Part shown: positions 47,503 through 59,497 of the stretch, in pieces
How the letters are laid out: every line of letters begins with the position of its first letter
Numbering within the stretch: position 1 is the first letter of the stretch
From: Rotaria sordida
Lineage: Eukaryota > Rotifera > Eurotatoria > Philodinida > Philodinidae
Assembly (NCBI GenBank): GCA_905250125.1
Contig: CAJNOL010000659.1
Coordinates: forward strand, 44,019 to 108,018
Direction of reading: 5' to 3'
DNA: 64,000 bases
Notes under the pieces: model-generated
Databases searched by the model: none
Told to the model about the DNA's origin: nothing
What the model saw: the letters and a program-made list of their open reading frames with translations, nothing else
Translations under genes and position numbers: made by a program

Positions 47503-50500
47503 TCAACTGTGTTGATGAAGGCCACATTCGCGCTTTAGACCGAAGAAACGAGTATCTTCTTGACGTAGACCAGGTTCCCAAGGTCGAGTAGTATGAATAT
47601 CTCCAATCGAAACATAACCTTTTTCCCAAAGTGGATGATATGGCAAATTGTGTCGTTTTAAATACATGTCAACATCGCTATCAGTCCAATCAGCTATTGG
47701 ATGCACTTTCCATCGGCCATTTTGACGTTCGATAATGCGAATTCGTTGGCGACTTTCAGATTGATTGCGACGTAGACCAGCAAACCAAGTTTCAACACCA
47801 AGATTTTCTAGAGCAAGTTGCATTGGCTTGATTTTTACTAGATGATTGTAAAGATCGATTCCATCTAAACCTTTTTCCCATAAACGACCATGACGTACTT
47901 CAAGCCAAGCAGCTGAAATCTCTGGACGCAATACATTAAGATTGAGTTGTAAACGTTCATGTAATTGATCAATGAAACTATAGGTCTCTGGAAAAAGGTA
48001 ACCTGTATCTATGAGTAATACTGGAATATCAGGTTTCTGTGCTGTCAATAAGTGTAGCGAAGCTGCAGCTTGTGCACCAAAACTTGATGATAGGGCATAG
48101 GTGCCTGGTAATTCACATAATGCCCAAGTCACACGTCTCTCAGCAGTTTGAGTCTCCAACCATCGGTTCAACGTGTCGAGAGCACTTTCATTCATCAGTG
48201 CCTCGGCTACAGTGCATGGTGCACCGATTGAATCAGTTCGCAGTGAATATGTCAATTTTAATTGAACTTTTTCGTTCGATTGATTGATTCCATCATTTGT
48301 CTGCTTCTTTTTTTCACTAATATGAATATCGTCTTCATATTTATGATCATTTATGTCAACTTCTGATTCGATTTGACAATATTCTCTTGTTTTTTGTTCG
48401 TTTGCATTCAGATAATTGATCATTTTATGTTTCTCTCCTATTTCGAATTGATGAATATCTTGTTGTAATTGATTTTTATTTTCAACTGTTTTATCAGCGA
48501 AATATAAATCGCCATTCGAAGTTATGATTGGTTTAATTATTTCTACGTCTAATTTAGCATTGTCAAAATGTTCTAGAATGAAATCAAATTCTTTTTTAAT
48601 TTGTTCAATTTTATCTTGCTTTATATCGTATTGTTGTTTAAGGTTGATTATACGATTTATGATTTTGTCAACTTGCTGTAAAACACGCAATTGTGTACTA
48701 CGAATTTGATTGTATTGTTGATTTAGATATGCAATTTGTGTATCTTTTTCTTTAATTGTATTCATCAATTTTTGAATTTCGATATGGGATGATTCTGTAC
48801 TAGAATTATCTTGAGTGAACAAATTTGATTTCGTTTTTAAATCGTCTTCGTTCTTCAATAACATTGAGTGGAACGATTCTTCTTCATCAGTACTACGATA
48901 GAGTTGACGTTTGTTTGGAGTTGTTGATCTTAAGAGATCTTTTTCAATCACGTTTTCGACACGAGCCACAGAAAATAGGAAACCATAAAGTTGTTGATCA
49001 GCCAATTGTCGTCTTTCAATAACATTTTCATTGCTTTTATTCCATGTATCATCGATAAGATGCATTTTACCGATATATTTGAGAATAATATGTTTCTTTT
49101 GACTAGTTACTAATCGATTTTGTTCATTTTGGCTTGTCAGATTGTTTATTGTAGTATTGATACAGGTATCATGGATTGCATCTGGTACTGAACTCACTTC
49201 TGATTCAACTCCTATACAATGAAATCATTGATTGCAATAATACACTTCTCACAGATCTGTAGACAAGCAATAATTTCTATTTGTTGATGATAGTGGTGGC
49301 GTAACCATCAGTGAGACTAAGCCTCAATAGTGACGAAATCCCAGTTACACCGCTAGACGATAGCTATATGTATCAATGAGTGACAATGGTTTTCCAAAAG
49401 TTGAAGAAAAAGCTCATATGTTCTCGGCTCTAATATAACTGATATCGATCTAATAACGAATTTCTTCTCGATATTCAACAATGGCTTTCCAGTATTTGCA
49501 TAGCTAAGATGGAACCTAGTGAAGGCTACAAAGTCTCAGTTCTTCCTCCATAGATTCTTTAGATATGGGAAAAAGATATATCGAGCTTCTTCAAAAATTA
49601 AAAGAAGGGATGGTAAACTACTTCTATAAACTAGGGGGTGATAAGTTGTTGTTACTAATTATTATTAATAACAATATATTCTCACTTTGTCTAAGAGTAA
49701 GTAGGAACATCAGTGGCCTAGTCAAGAGGAGAAAAGAGACTCTGGTTCCCTTCGAGAAAATTTTCTAAAATTAAACTTCTGCTTAATCGATCACAACAAA
49801 ACAGATCGACACGTTACTTTGAAATAAGGCGAACTTCCAAATTTTTGGATTCATAACTGTGCGAATTTTTCTTTTGTTTTGGACGATGAACTTTAGTTTT
49901 GAAATGAATATGAAATTCTAAATTCTAAGTCTAGTTTGACCTATTATACGATGCGATAAGGTGTAGTGAAGATCGTCGTTTAAGATTAAAGCAAATGGAA
50001 TAAATCATTCTTCAGTTTAGTGAAAAATACGACGGATGACTCTGTAGCATCTGGTATAAACGAGATTAGTGAAGTTAGAAAGTCATATTATTTGATGAAT
50101 CTCGTTGAACAGTACCTTCAAGAGATCGATTATGATTAGTGTCAATGCCATTCTCTAGAAAATGTTGCGATCGAATAAGATGATCGAAAAACGAATGGTT
50201 GGACTCGCTTTCAAAACCAAGAACATCATAAGTTGATTGATCTAAAGAAAAAATTCAATGAAAATCTCCAACATTCATAACATCATATTCATCTACCATT
50301 GGTACTTTGTGATTGATCGAGCAAAAATGTAATCAATTGACCTAGAATCTTTGAAATGAATACAAAAAAAAATACACTCGAATGATTCACTATACCTTCT
50401 TTAAATGTAGTCGAGTCAACATGTCCCTTTACCTCGGATTTGTATCCATTGGTTATGACTCGATCATTGTTTTTCAATAGAGCAACAGATGAATCTTCGC

Positions 50501-50522
50501 TATTGAGAACATTTTTCATCAT
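47503..50522 (-). CDS. cysH: Phosphoadenylyl-sulfate (PAPS) reductase fused to an N-terminal coiled coil
   Basis: Exons 50396-50522 and 47503-49211 (phase-1 intron of 1184 bp) give 611 aa. The last ~226 residues are a complete bacterial CysH: the PAPS-binding loop SSSFGAQAAASLH, DTGYLFPETYSFID, GLRRNQSESR, PLWEKGYVSIGDIHTTR and the C-terminal KRECGLH with the catalytic Cys at about 605. The extra cysteine pairs that bind 4Fe-4S in APS reductases are absent, so PAPS is the expected substrate, reduced to sulfite with thioredoxin in assimilatory sulfate reduction. Closest style is gammaproteobacterial. Animals normally lack this enzyme. Residues 1 to ~380 are low-complexity, charged and coiled-coil (IQKLMNTIKEKDTQIAYLNQ region), unlike CysH. 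The 5' end is uncertain: 50522 is the first in-frame ATG of the upstream exon, and another ATG with possible splicing lies at about 50628. Confidence 0.85.
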
Positions 50523-53500
50523 TGGTTTTTGTTGAAAATGTAAGTTCGATTCGAAATTATTTGTAATCGATGTCAAGTACACTTTGAAATGATTCAATTG
50601 AAAGAGAATCTGTTGTCGCTTTGCTCATATATAAATACTATCAATGATAAAATCTAGTAAAAACAGTCGATCATTTCAAGAGCCGATTCTCAACTAAGAT
50701 CAGAGAGATAATTGGAGTTATATTACAAAAAAAATGAATTCTGCCCTTTACCTATGATAAACAGTGTGTTCCTTGAACATCTGTTCTTCCTATACTAGGG
50801 TTTTCGATATTGCATTTATTTTCTCTTGTCTAAAGTGCGTAAGACATTTTGATTGTTTTTCCAGTAAATTTAGAACATAGTATCTCATCGATTGCAGCGT
50901 AATGAACTAGAGTTCTGCAGAGTAATCCTATCCTGCTCTGCTCTATAGGGTAGGCTAGAGTAAGAATGGCGAAAACATTTTAGAGTGAAGATTAAGGTTT
51001 CGCTGTATGTTTGTCCTTTTCCCTTCAACTTTACTGATCTACTAACGATGGACATCAATTCATAATGTACTTAGATGCATTTTCTGAGTAATTTGAGAAC
51101 GAAATCATCTAGTGAAGTGCGTAGTTTGCGTCATTTGATTCTTATACTAGCCGATGCTTCATATTTTCATCCCTATAATGATGAAAATTAACAGCTTCTA
51201 ATTACTTTTATGTTCTGAAGTTGTTCAAAAAGTATTGAAACTAACCGTAGGATAGGGTGAGGACAAGAAAATCTCTGTAGGGTAGAGCATAAGCACATGA
51301 GCATGTTGAACACCAAAACAAATGTATGTTGTCCAGGAGAGTGAGAATTATAGTTTTAAAAAATTCAAGCCTGAACGACCAGTGCTGATAAAGATAAGTA
51401 CAGCTTCTAGATTTCTTTTGTTTCGTCGAATTTCGAAATTGAAAACAAAATTATAATTTGAAAATGTTGGAAATCTATGTGAAATTCGATAATCCCAAAG
51501 TTGTCTGTCTTCGTTTAATGCCAAGGAAGAGATAAAGAAATTCCTTTTTTTTCGATCTTCTTGAATGAAAAAATAAATTAGTTGACAAAATCTGTATTCA
51601 AACAGAATTTTTCTTTCTATGGGAGCTTCCAGGATTAATTTTAGAAAAGTAAGATTTGTTTGAGATGCTACGTTTAGTGTGCAGATGTTGAAAAACAGAA
51701 AAAACACTTATGTAGAGAAACGATAACTCTACATGATATGTGAAGAAAAGTTATAAAAACTAGAAGTCAAAAGTGAAAAAGACTGGTCTCATTTACCCTA
51801 GCTGACCCTACTAGTAGGACAGTGTAGTAATGCCTATCAGATACGCGTGTTCAATTCTCTACAATACTACAATTCCTCTGGAGTAACAAAATAAAACGAG
51901 AAAAAACGCATGTAAAATCCACTCATCTATCAGATATTATAACCATGACGATAGATCAAAAGACACACGCAAATCGTGTTTACCTGATGTTTTACTATGA
52001 TCGATTTCGTACAAGTAGTCTTGAATGTGCATGCTATATAAACGTCATCAACATATCTTAGATGAATAAGCATAAAGAAAGTATGAGGGCGGCTAAATTT
52101 TTTCCTTTCATACTAATGAAAACTGGTAAGAAGAAATGACGAAAAAAAACGAAGAAACTAATCGTTCACACGTGCTCTGCATACATCGATCTGATAAAAA
52201 AGAAGAGAAAAAAATATGTCCTTAACCAAAAAAAAAAAAATTAAGAAAGACAGCGCTACATAATATTGTCCAAACCATATAGAACGAAAAAGGCAAAAAG
52301 AGAGAGAGAGAAAAAGCAATAGAGAAATTAATGAAGCGCAACGTGTGTGTGTCAAAATAAATCGTTTGCCAGACGCATAACGAACACTTTTTGGTGTCAT
52401 TTTCACGCCAAGCTAAAGAGTAAGAGTATTGAATAGAACAAAAATTCGAATCGTACTTGTCAAATTCTACGAACTATCAGTTTTGGTTTAATGCCAAAAT
52501 TAACTATGATTAACGGTAACATTTTAACACATTAAAGACAAAATCTGGCTGTATTTGACAGTTTATTTGAACTGTGAGTGGCTTAATGAGTATTCATATT
52601 TTCTTGTATCCCGTTTTTAACAGTGAAAATATATTATTTTATAAGTTTTAATATTCACTAATGCTAAACTTTTTCTGTACATGCTTTTTTTTTCACTGTT
52701 TATCATGTTCAAGATTCTCTCAAGTAGAAATATAAACTATTAATAATGGTGAAAGATGAAAGTCTAATAGTGAATCTTGCACCATAGAAAATCATTGTTG
52801 ATAGTGAAAAGTATATGTGCAGAGTCAGTATCGGAGTATCTATTCTCGATTGTTTAGTAGAAACAGAGAAGATTCAGAGAAATGAAGAAGCATATCGAAT
52901 ATTCATTGATTTTTATTTCAAATAGGAAAATAAAAGATTTCAAACATTATTCACATCTTTGATAGAATTGATACGTGTCAAACATTTATAACAAGTATTT
53001 TGAATATGTGGATCATGACACAGAGTTTTAATAAACACTTCGCATAAATCGACTATCACCTTGCTAAATACTAATAAAATGGTTAAACAGGCAATACGTC
53101 GTGGAAAATCATATTGTTTATTTGTATAGAATAATAAGTGTTTCAAGTCATTTTCATAGTCACAGTCCTTTATGTAAGCAATACTGTTGTTTTATGTCAA
53201 AAAATGATTGAGATATGGTCGTGACAAGGCGGAAATAGAGTTTGATCTATAAACCCCACTGGACGTCAAGCAATCGAGGGTGGGTTGATGCTTGCGATCC
53301 GCGCTCACTCAAAATATTAATCTAAAATCATAAAATCTAGAACCTAGCGTCACCTATCCGACATGACGCCTTATTTTCATTAGCAGGACTCTCTTGAATG
53401 ATCTTGAAATTTCCAGATTCCTTATTACAGTAAAATACTATTTTTCATCACGCCATCTCAAAAATAGGGTTTTACTACCCTGAAGTTCGTTACGATTTTC

Positions 53501-53732
53501 TGGAATATTTCAAAAAGAAGACCATTTTTGCCAAATACTTTTTCTGAAAAAAATCGTCAACTGAATGTTGGTTTGTTTAGAAAGACTACGATGATTCTTA
53601 AAAATGTCCAGTTTTATATTAAATGTCACACCGCTTTTTTAATTTTGCAGTGCCAATTTCTCACAAATGCGTAAATCATTTAACCTGGAATTTACACTCT
53701 TTTTTTGTCCATCTGATGAATCTTTTCACATG
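50523..53732. other. Intergenic, no supported gene
   Basis: A 119-aa minus-strand ORF at 51348-51707 and smaller ones show no family features. Words like CCTGCTCTGCTC (50925-50945) and TACCCTAGCTGACCCTAC (about 51797) recall those at 20219 and 40640. 53200-53380 is slightly less AT-rich but shows no tRNA or rRNA features. Confidence 0.45.
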
Positions 53733-53778
53733 AAGGTGTGAATATGTGTGATGAGAAGATATCCACACCCACACCCTT
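53733..53778. repeat. TGTGGG-type hairpin H7
   Basis: Left arm AAGGTGTGAATATGTGTGAT (decayed); right arm ATATCCACACCCACACCCTT. It is directly followed by a broken coding region. Confidence 0.8.
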
Positions 53779-54962
53779 ATTCAGCCGTCGAACGAATTAA
53801 GATTGGTGGTGAAACTTTCTTATCGGTGGTATCGAAATGGGTGCCAGTCTTCTTGAAAAATATCCAAATCCTGAATTTTCCAAACTAACGTTGGATTAAG
53901 AACAAAAGAAGAAATCATGAAGACTGTTGCAAAATATAACGAAAAGGAATTATAATTGATTCATTCGATGTTGGAGAAGATTTTGATGCAGCAATTATGA
54001 AAGGCATTGCTCAAGGTGGATGTGATGAATTCTTTTTCCTTTCGGCCGAAGTCATCGTAGACTTAATGACAAAAGGACTTCAGAGTGTCTTTGATGTTTG
54101 TGGAACATAAGCTAAACTAGTTATTCGTGGTCGTAATAATACAATTGTAAGAAAAGTATGGGGCCATGAAAACACTGCACGTGGTGGAATTCTTGACAAC
54201 CTTCATTGATTATCAGTTGAAATATAATCTTTCTGGTAATTTTGAAGGTGAACCATTAATTGCTACTGATCAGCTATCAGTAACAGTCACCAATGACGAA
54301 TCATTCATTCAACAATTCGATCCAAAAGTTAGAACCTTAGATGCAGTTCAAGTTGCAGGAGAAATGATTGACAGAATCGCTCAACTAATACAGAGTCATG
54401 GAAGACATGAATCTATTGCATTAATTACTGAGCACATAGCTCTCCTTAAACAATGACCAAGCAGTAAGCGCAAAAGCTGCTGCTCGAGAAAATATAGTCA
54501 TCATGATTGTATGAAGAAACATCATGATTACAAATATACCAACTACTACGATGAAGATTAATTCGAAAGCATCGATTTTTTTCAACCGCAATTATGACGA
54601 GAATCGATTCAGATTTACATATTATCTGTACTTTATAGTTAAACGTATGATTATTACCTTTGTATTTCCTTCGTTGTCAATTTCAATTGCATATAATAAC
54701 ATACAGTAATGTTCTTCTACTATCAAAAAAAGATTTATTTTTCTTTCAATAAATTATTTGAATCAAGGCGAAATGTATCAAGCGATTACTGCAGGACATG
54801 AGAGATAGGTGTTCGCTAATAATCTATACGTTCAAGCTGAAGCGATCGATGCTGCTCTCATCGAAAAAGAGATCTGTTGCGGCAGTTGTGTGATTGATCT
54901 GATAAATAAAATAAATGATGTCAAAATATCGACAGAACTACCAGAAATAGAAAAGCATTAAC
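53779..54962 (+). pseudogene. Broken gene of unknown function (frameshifts and stops)
   Basis: Protein-like blocks appear in shifting frames: IKIGGETFLS, GASLLEKYPNPEFSK, GLRTKEEIMKTVAKYNE, IDSFDVGEDFDAAIMKGIAQ with GGCDEFFFLSAEVI, then RGRNNTIVRKVWGHENTARG. A 96-aa open piece follows at 54166-54456 (FDPKVRTLDAVQVAGEMIDR and onwards). Around 54770-54960 come MYQAITAGHER and AEAIDAALIEKEICCGSCVI. At least three frameshifts and two or more stops interrupt it, so it is not functional as it stands. The blocks seem to come from one long protein; I do not recognise the family. It begins at the edge of hairpin H7. Confidence 0.6.
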
Positions 54963-55687
54963 TAAACATCTTCGCGTATGAGAAGCGATGACAAGTTGTA
55001 CACGATATTCGATTTCCAACACTTAGCATTGAGTGAAAAGTGTTAGCGTTGTTGAGAATTTGTGTCAACAGTGGGTATCTGACGCTTCTGTTTTAGCAGG
55101 CTCTTGATTTGTCAATGTCTATTACGAACTCAGAGCATCACTCATACCAGAATCTAACACTACGTGGATAGGCCGAGAATTTGAATCTTGTTGGATGAGT
55201 ATATGACTGCGGATACGGATATCAGTTAAGAGAAGACTACCAACTACATTCACACTAAAACCTTTTCTCCTTCTCGTACTGCTGCATCATCATATGTATT
55301 TTTGACTTCGAATTTTCTGTAAGCTGTATAATCTGTACTCAAGCATTTTTATACTTGTTCTTTTTCTTCTTTGTAAAAGCTAAATAATATTCAATATTGT
55401 TTTTTTTTGTTGACTTATCAATGGAACAATAAATCTCTCATTGTCAAAACAAAAGAAATAGCGATAGATAACACGAGAAATAAAAATAATATTATACGTC
55501 GTTATTGACTTATCGAATTTCCTGTGACCTTTGTCTTTATCTGAGTTAAACATCGGATGTAATTCGATTTGCGCAGTACAGTGCAAACAGTGAAAGTGAG
55601 TGATTCATCAGATAGAAGATATAAAAATTGGTGTATATGGCATTCTGTTCTCATTACTGCTCGTTTCAACAACATAATCAACACAAT
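54963..55687. other. Intergenic, upstream of the secreted-protein gene
   Basis: No gene seen. A TATAAAAA at about 55620 lies some 70 bp before the ATG at 55688 and could be its core promoter. Confidence 0.4.
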
Positions 55688-56555
55688 ATGAAGACGGCGA
55701 CAACGTCAATACTTTTGTATGTGAAGCTGTTTCTGTTTAGTTTGATATTTAAATTGACCAGCACGGCAGTTATTGATCTGACGAAAAGTGATGATTTGGA
55801 GCATGGTACGTTGCAGAAACAATGGTCAGAACCTATCTCAGAAATCATCGAGAAAAAACTAGATTATGTGAATCCAATAACATCGTTTCGACAACATCAA
55901 AGGGTCGCAGAGACGAATAACAGGAAGACTGAACACATAGTGCAGAAAAGATGCGATCATGGATGTCGGTCTTCACATCATCATCACCATCACCATCACC
56001 GTCGTCGTCATGGGTCGAATCCATACCCTAGTCCTTTGGGAAATCCATATCCTGGTCCTTTGGCAAATCCATACCCTGGCTCTTGGTTTAATTCATATAC
56101 TGGTCCTCGGCTAAATCCAAATCCGATTGGAATCCCACCTTTTCAACGACGATATAAGCGATCATTATCAATATTTGATGACAACAGGAGAAGTAAGAAT
56201 TTAGCTAACAATGCTAAGCAGTGGCAAGTGGAACAAAGGTTCACTGATCGTGCTCGTGAATCTATCAAATCACACCAGGTAAGTTATATCAATATAGACT
56301 GTTGAAGTCCGATCTGCTTTTTGACACTCATTGTTTAGCCATTGCATGAAATTAACAGCTATGATCGTCAAGGTTATTTCGACATACCGACATTATTAAC
56401 TGACAAAACTGACAACCAAATGTTAGTTAGTATTGATGAAACTCTTGATAAATCTTTTCAAACTGCAACAAAGGTATGTTTGATTAATACTGAAAACCAT
56501 TTTTAGTTTTCTTTTCTCTATTTTTATCTAGGATGAAAGCAACAACCAGCTTTGA
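55688..56555 (+). CDS. Secreted His/Pro-rich proprotein with dibasic cleavage sites, 3 exons
   Basis: Exons 55688-56278, 56339-56473 and 56532-56555 give 249 aa; introns are 60 and 58 bp with GTAAGT/TTTAG and GTATGT/ATCTAG ends and phase 0. The start at 55688 gives a clear signal peptide (KTATTSILLYVKLFLFSLIF, then KLTSTA). A mature middle section follows HIVQKR: CDHGCRSS, eight consecutive His, an RRR stretch, three NPYPGPL-type repeats, and then a FQRRYKR site at about residue 155. The KR and RRYKR sites suggest proprotein-convertase processing that would release a peptide of about 55 residues. His clusters suggest metal binding; short Pro/Gly/His peptides may be antimicrobial or structural. 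The C-terminal part is acidic. No family was recognised. AATAAA-like signals at about 56685 and 56755 would fit its 3' end. Confidence 0.8.
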
Positions 56556-57426
56556 AGTAAAGCATTGAAGTGAACTGTGGGATTTTATTTCCAAAGTGGC
56601 ATCAAATATTATTCTTTTTCATACACACGAAACATATTCCTATAGCCCAACTTTGCTAAGCTTTTCATCTACTTTTATCACACAATAATAAATAATATGT
56701 AATCACGGTCATTTTCCAACAGAGCTAACAATAAAATTGATATATGTGAAACCGCAATAAAAAATCGCACAACCATATATCAAAGTACTCGAATAGCGCA
56801 TGCGTATACAAAATTTCTTGAATGATCGTGCTAGTAAGTGGTACTTGTCGAATGAGTCTTTTCATCACAATCAGACTTCATGACTTCAAAGAAAATTCGA
56901 CCACACTTTAACAAAATATGATTATTTTCAAAATATAGCTTTTCTTTGATAAAATCATCGATTTTCTATTCACTTGTTGCCGTCATCTGTTATTGCATAA
57001 TCGTTATTTTTTCTGATATTAATCATCGGATGAAGTAGTTGGCAAATAACAGTAACTCTCTTTCTTCTAATATATCCTACCTTTATCATTATATTAGTTA
57101 TTTATCTATTTTTTTAAGACAGACGAAAACTGTTCTTTATTCTTTACTTTATGTTGATCCTTAAAACTGAAGATTTTATTTGATTTTCTTTTATAATTAT
57201 AATGATTAAAATTATAGTTTTTATTATAAAGAACAAGAAAAATAAAACGACACTCCTAATAATGATATTGATCGTCATACCAGTTGGTATTCTAATCATC
57301 GTCGCGCAAATTATCGTGTCAGTTACGCCAGTCGGTAACGTTCATATAGCATGCGGACAAGTCATAAAAATCCTGTCAGGTCCTAGGTTCGCGGCTACAA
57401 TGTATAGTGTGGCCTTCTTTAGTTGA
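56556..57426. other. Intergenic, no supported gene
   Basis: A 74-aa plus-strand ORF at 57202-57426 has one hydrophobic segment but overlaps the 3' region of the lectin gene and has no other support. Confidence 0.4.
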
Positions 57427-57789
57427 TCAAACAATGCAATTTGTTTTATCCTTACGATGTAGTAGTAGATGACCATCGTCTTCGAGCATCAAGCGACAGC
57501 CAGACGTATAGTGATGTGTACCTGTATTCCACATGTGCTGTTTCCCTGCGTCATAAACTACAACATTGTTATCCCATTGCATCTTCAGTACAAATGGACT
57601 CTGAACATTCGACTATTCTGTATTGAACGTTGATTTCCACAGAGGTCCATCCTGTTTATCTTGTTTGTAAATTGCCATGTGTCCATCAGATTGCAGTGTT
57701 AGATAAAATTGTCCATTAGATGACACGATATTTTCACCAACATGAAGTTCTTCTTCCTTTGCCAAACTTAACTTGTCAGGCAAACTCAT
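57427..57789 (-). pseudogene. Bulb-type (GNA-like) mannose-binding lectin with an in-frame stop
   Basis: From the ATG at 57789 a 120-codon frame encodes a B-lectin domain: LHVGENIVSSNGQFYLTLQS, DGHMAIYKQ, GPLWKST, FVLKMQWDNNVVVYDAG and HMWNTGTH, then LMLEDDGHLLLHRKD. This is the three-fold beta-prism repeat of monocot and fish mannose lectins, whose binding site is QxDxNxVxY. Here the sites read QSDGHMAIY, QWDNNVVVY and EDDGHLLLH, so they are partly altered. Codon 59 is TAG (57613-57615); everything on both sides is in the same frame and intact. It may be a young pseudogene, an allele, a read error or a readthrough gene. No signal peptide is seen, so a cytosolic form would be expected. Confidence 0.75.
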
Positions 57790-58297
57790 TATTTTAGTCG
57801 TTGACTATGAGACTCGATGAAGCAAAAAAACGATGCACACTGTATTCTCAATACTGTATATATGTATGAAAGAGAAAAAAAGAAAACGTCTATCAATATG
57901 CACATATCGTATGCTTAAGCATCCATGACTTGCATTTTTACACAGTAAAAAAAGAGAGTAGTGGACGAAGTATAATCATCGGTTGCGCAATACATAAATT
58001 TAATTTCTCCCTTTTTCACCTTAATAACGTACTTTTAATAAAAAAGTTGTCATTTACTGAAGATATCCTCTGTTGAGTGTTTTAGCATTTTTTTTTACTA
58101 TCCAAATAATCTATCTATCGAGTAGTTTTCTTGTGTCTACTAATAAATTTTACCTGCTTTTTCAAATTTTAATCATATAAACAAAGAAAATTGAATAATG
58201 TGCTAATCGATAGCATGATCTTGATGCTTTTTCTAAAACTATATGTGGACTCACTTGATTCTTAGAATTATTAATTAAAAAGTCAAATGTGCTGTTA
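57790..58297. other. Intergenic, no gene seen
   Basis: AT-rich, no coding features. Confidence 0.5.
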
Positions 58298-58456
58298 CTA
58301 ATAAATATTCGTAGACTTTTTTTGTCTTAATCTTGTATGGAATTGCAATAAACGCGCTTTCACCCATTGAGATAAATGAGTAGGATGTCTATTTTGCATT
58401 CTGGATTGATTAAAAATAGCATCAATTGGGACAAAAAAATTGATCAACATTGTCAT
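58298..58456 (-). pseudogene. Coding-like remnant of unknown function
   Basis: A 52-aa frame from an ATG at 58456 reads INFFVPIDAIFNQSRMQNRH then PTHLSQWVKARLLQFH. The composition is protein-like and ends in TAG. Further shards on the same strand (LLQTRLDAIYQLLSEGKETK near 58700-58755) suggest a decayed gene. Family not recognised. Confidence 0.3.
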
Positions 58457-59432
58457 TCTTTTATAAATAATCTTTTTTATTGATGTGACACTAACAACAA
58501 ATAGAACATATTTTTTGTTCCGATCTCAGACTAGTTTATTCGTTACATACTTGGGATGATTTCACAATTTTAATCCCCAGTCAAGAAAAATCGTTAATTG
58601 ATTATCTTTGCTCGTACTGGCGAAAATTTTCATTGTATTTGAAATAAGTCAAAAGAAGTAATGTTTTATCAAAACACATAAACAGCATATTTAGTTTCTT
58701 TACCTTCTGATAAGAGTTGATAAATCGCATCGAGACGTGTTTGCAAAAGACTCTTTCATCCTCATCCTTTCAGATTTGGAAGATTGAAAAATTCTCTGCC
58801 CAATGAGTTAGAAATGAATTTTGTGTTCTTCCCAAAAGAAATTAATAATGCATCATTTTCTATAAGTCATCCATTCAAGTCGTCTTTAGACACATTATTT
58901 TTGCATTCGATGTTTACATTGGCATGTAGTGAGAAATTTTAAGATATCATTCCAACTAATTTGGTGAAGAACTTATTAATTCAATCAATTGTTAAATATC
59001 ATCAAAAACATGTGTTTCTATCCCGGAATAGTACCAAACCATTATACGAAATCTTTCTGTAACAGAACGATCAAAATCAAAATCGAACGAAATTCCAAAA
59101 ATCACATGTGTGATGAAAATTTTTCAGTTCTGTCTTTTATTCGATCCATTCACGTATTATAAACTATTTATTATGGCGTGTGGGTGTGTTATAAGTTAAA
59201 GAATAATCAATTAGCTAGCAAGACCGGTTTCGATAAGTTCTAAAATTAAACTTATCAATTGCTTTTTTGATTATAAGATATTATAAATGATAATTCTCCT
59301 ATTATGAATGTAACAGTCAGAAGTTTCATAAAGGAAACTCCTAATCTAATGACACTCACATTGATATATTATCGAGTAGATTGCATGAGAACAAAGTATC
59401 CGACAAAATTGTGAAGAGATTCTCCAACAATA
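58457..59432. other. Intergenic with an orphan G-rich arm
   Basis: No supported gene apart from scattered shards. At 59176-59190 there is a lone GCGTGTGGGTGTGTT arm without a C-rich partner. Confidence 0.4.
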
Positions 59433-59497
59433 GGAAGTGTGGGTGTGGGTGTGGAGGCTAATTTTCTTTTAGCAACAACACTCACACCCACATCCTT
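59433..59497. repeat. TGTGGG-type hairpin H8
   Basis: Left arm GGAAGTGTGGGTGTGGGTGT and on to 59457; right arm ACACTCACACCCACATCCTT; 20-nt loop. Lies about 470 bp downstream of the monooxygenase stop. Confidence 0.9.

Noticed and set aside
51348..51707. 119-aa minus-strand ORF
   Set aside because: Longer than most chance ORFs here, but it has no recognisable domain, no splice context and biased Phe/Leu/Ile content.
53200..53380. tRNA or small RNA gene in a slightly more GC-rich patch
   Set aside because: No B-box-like GGTTCRANYCC and no cloverleaf pairing was seen.
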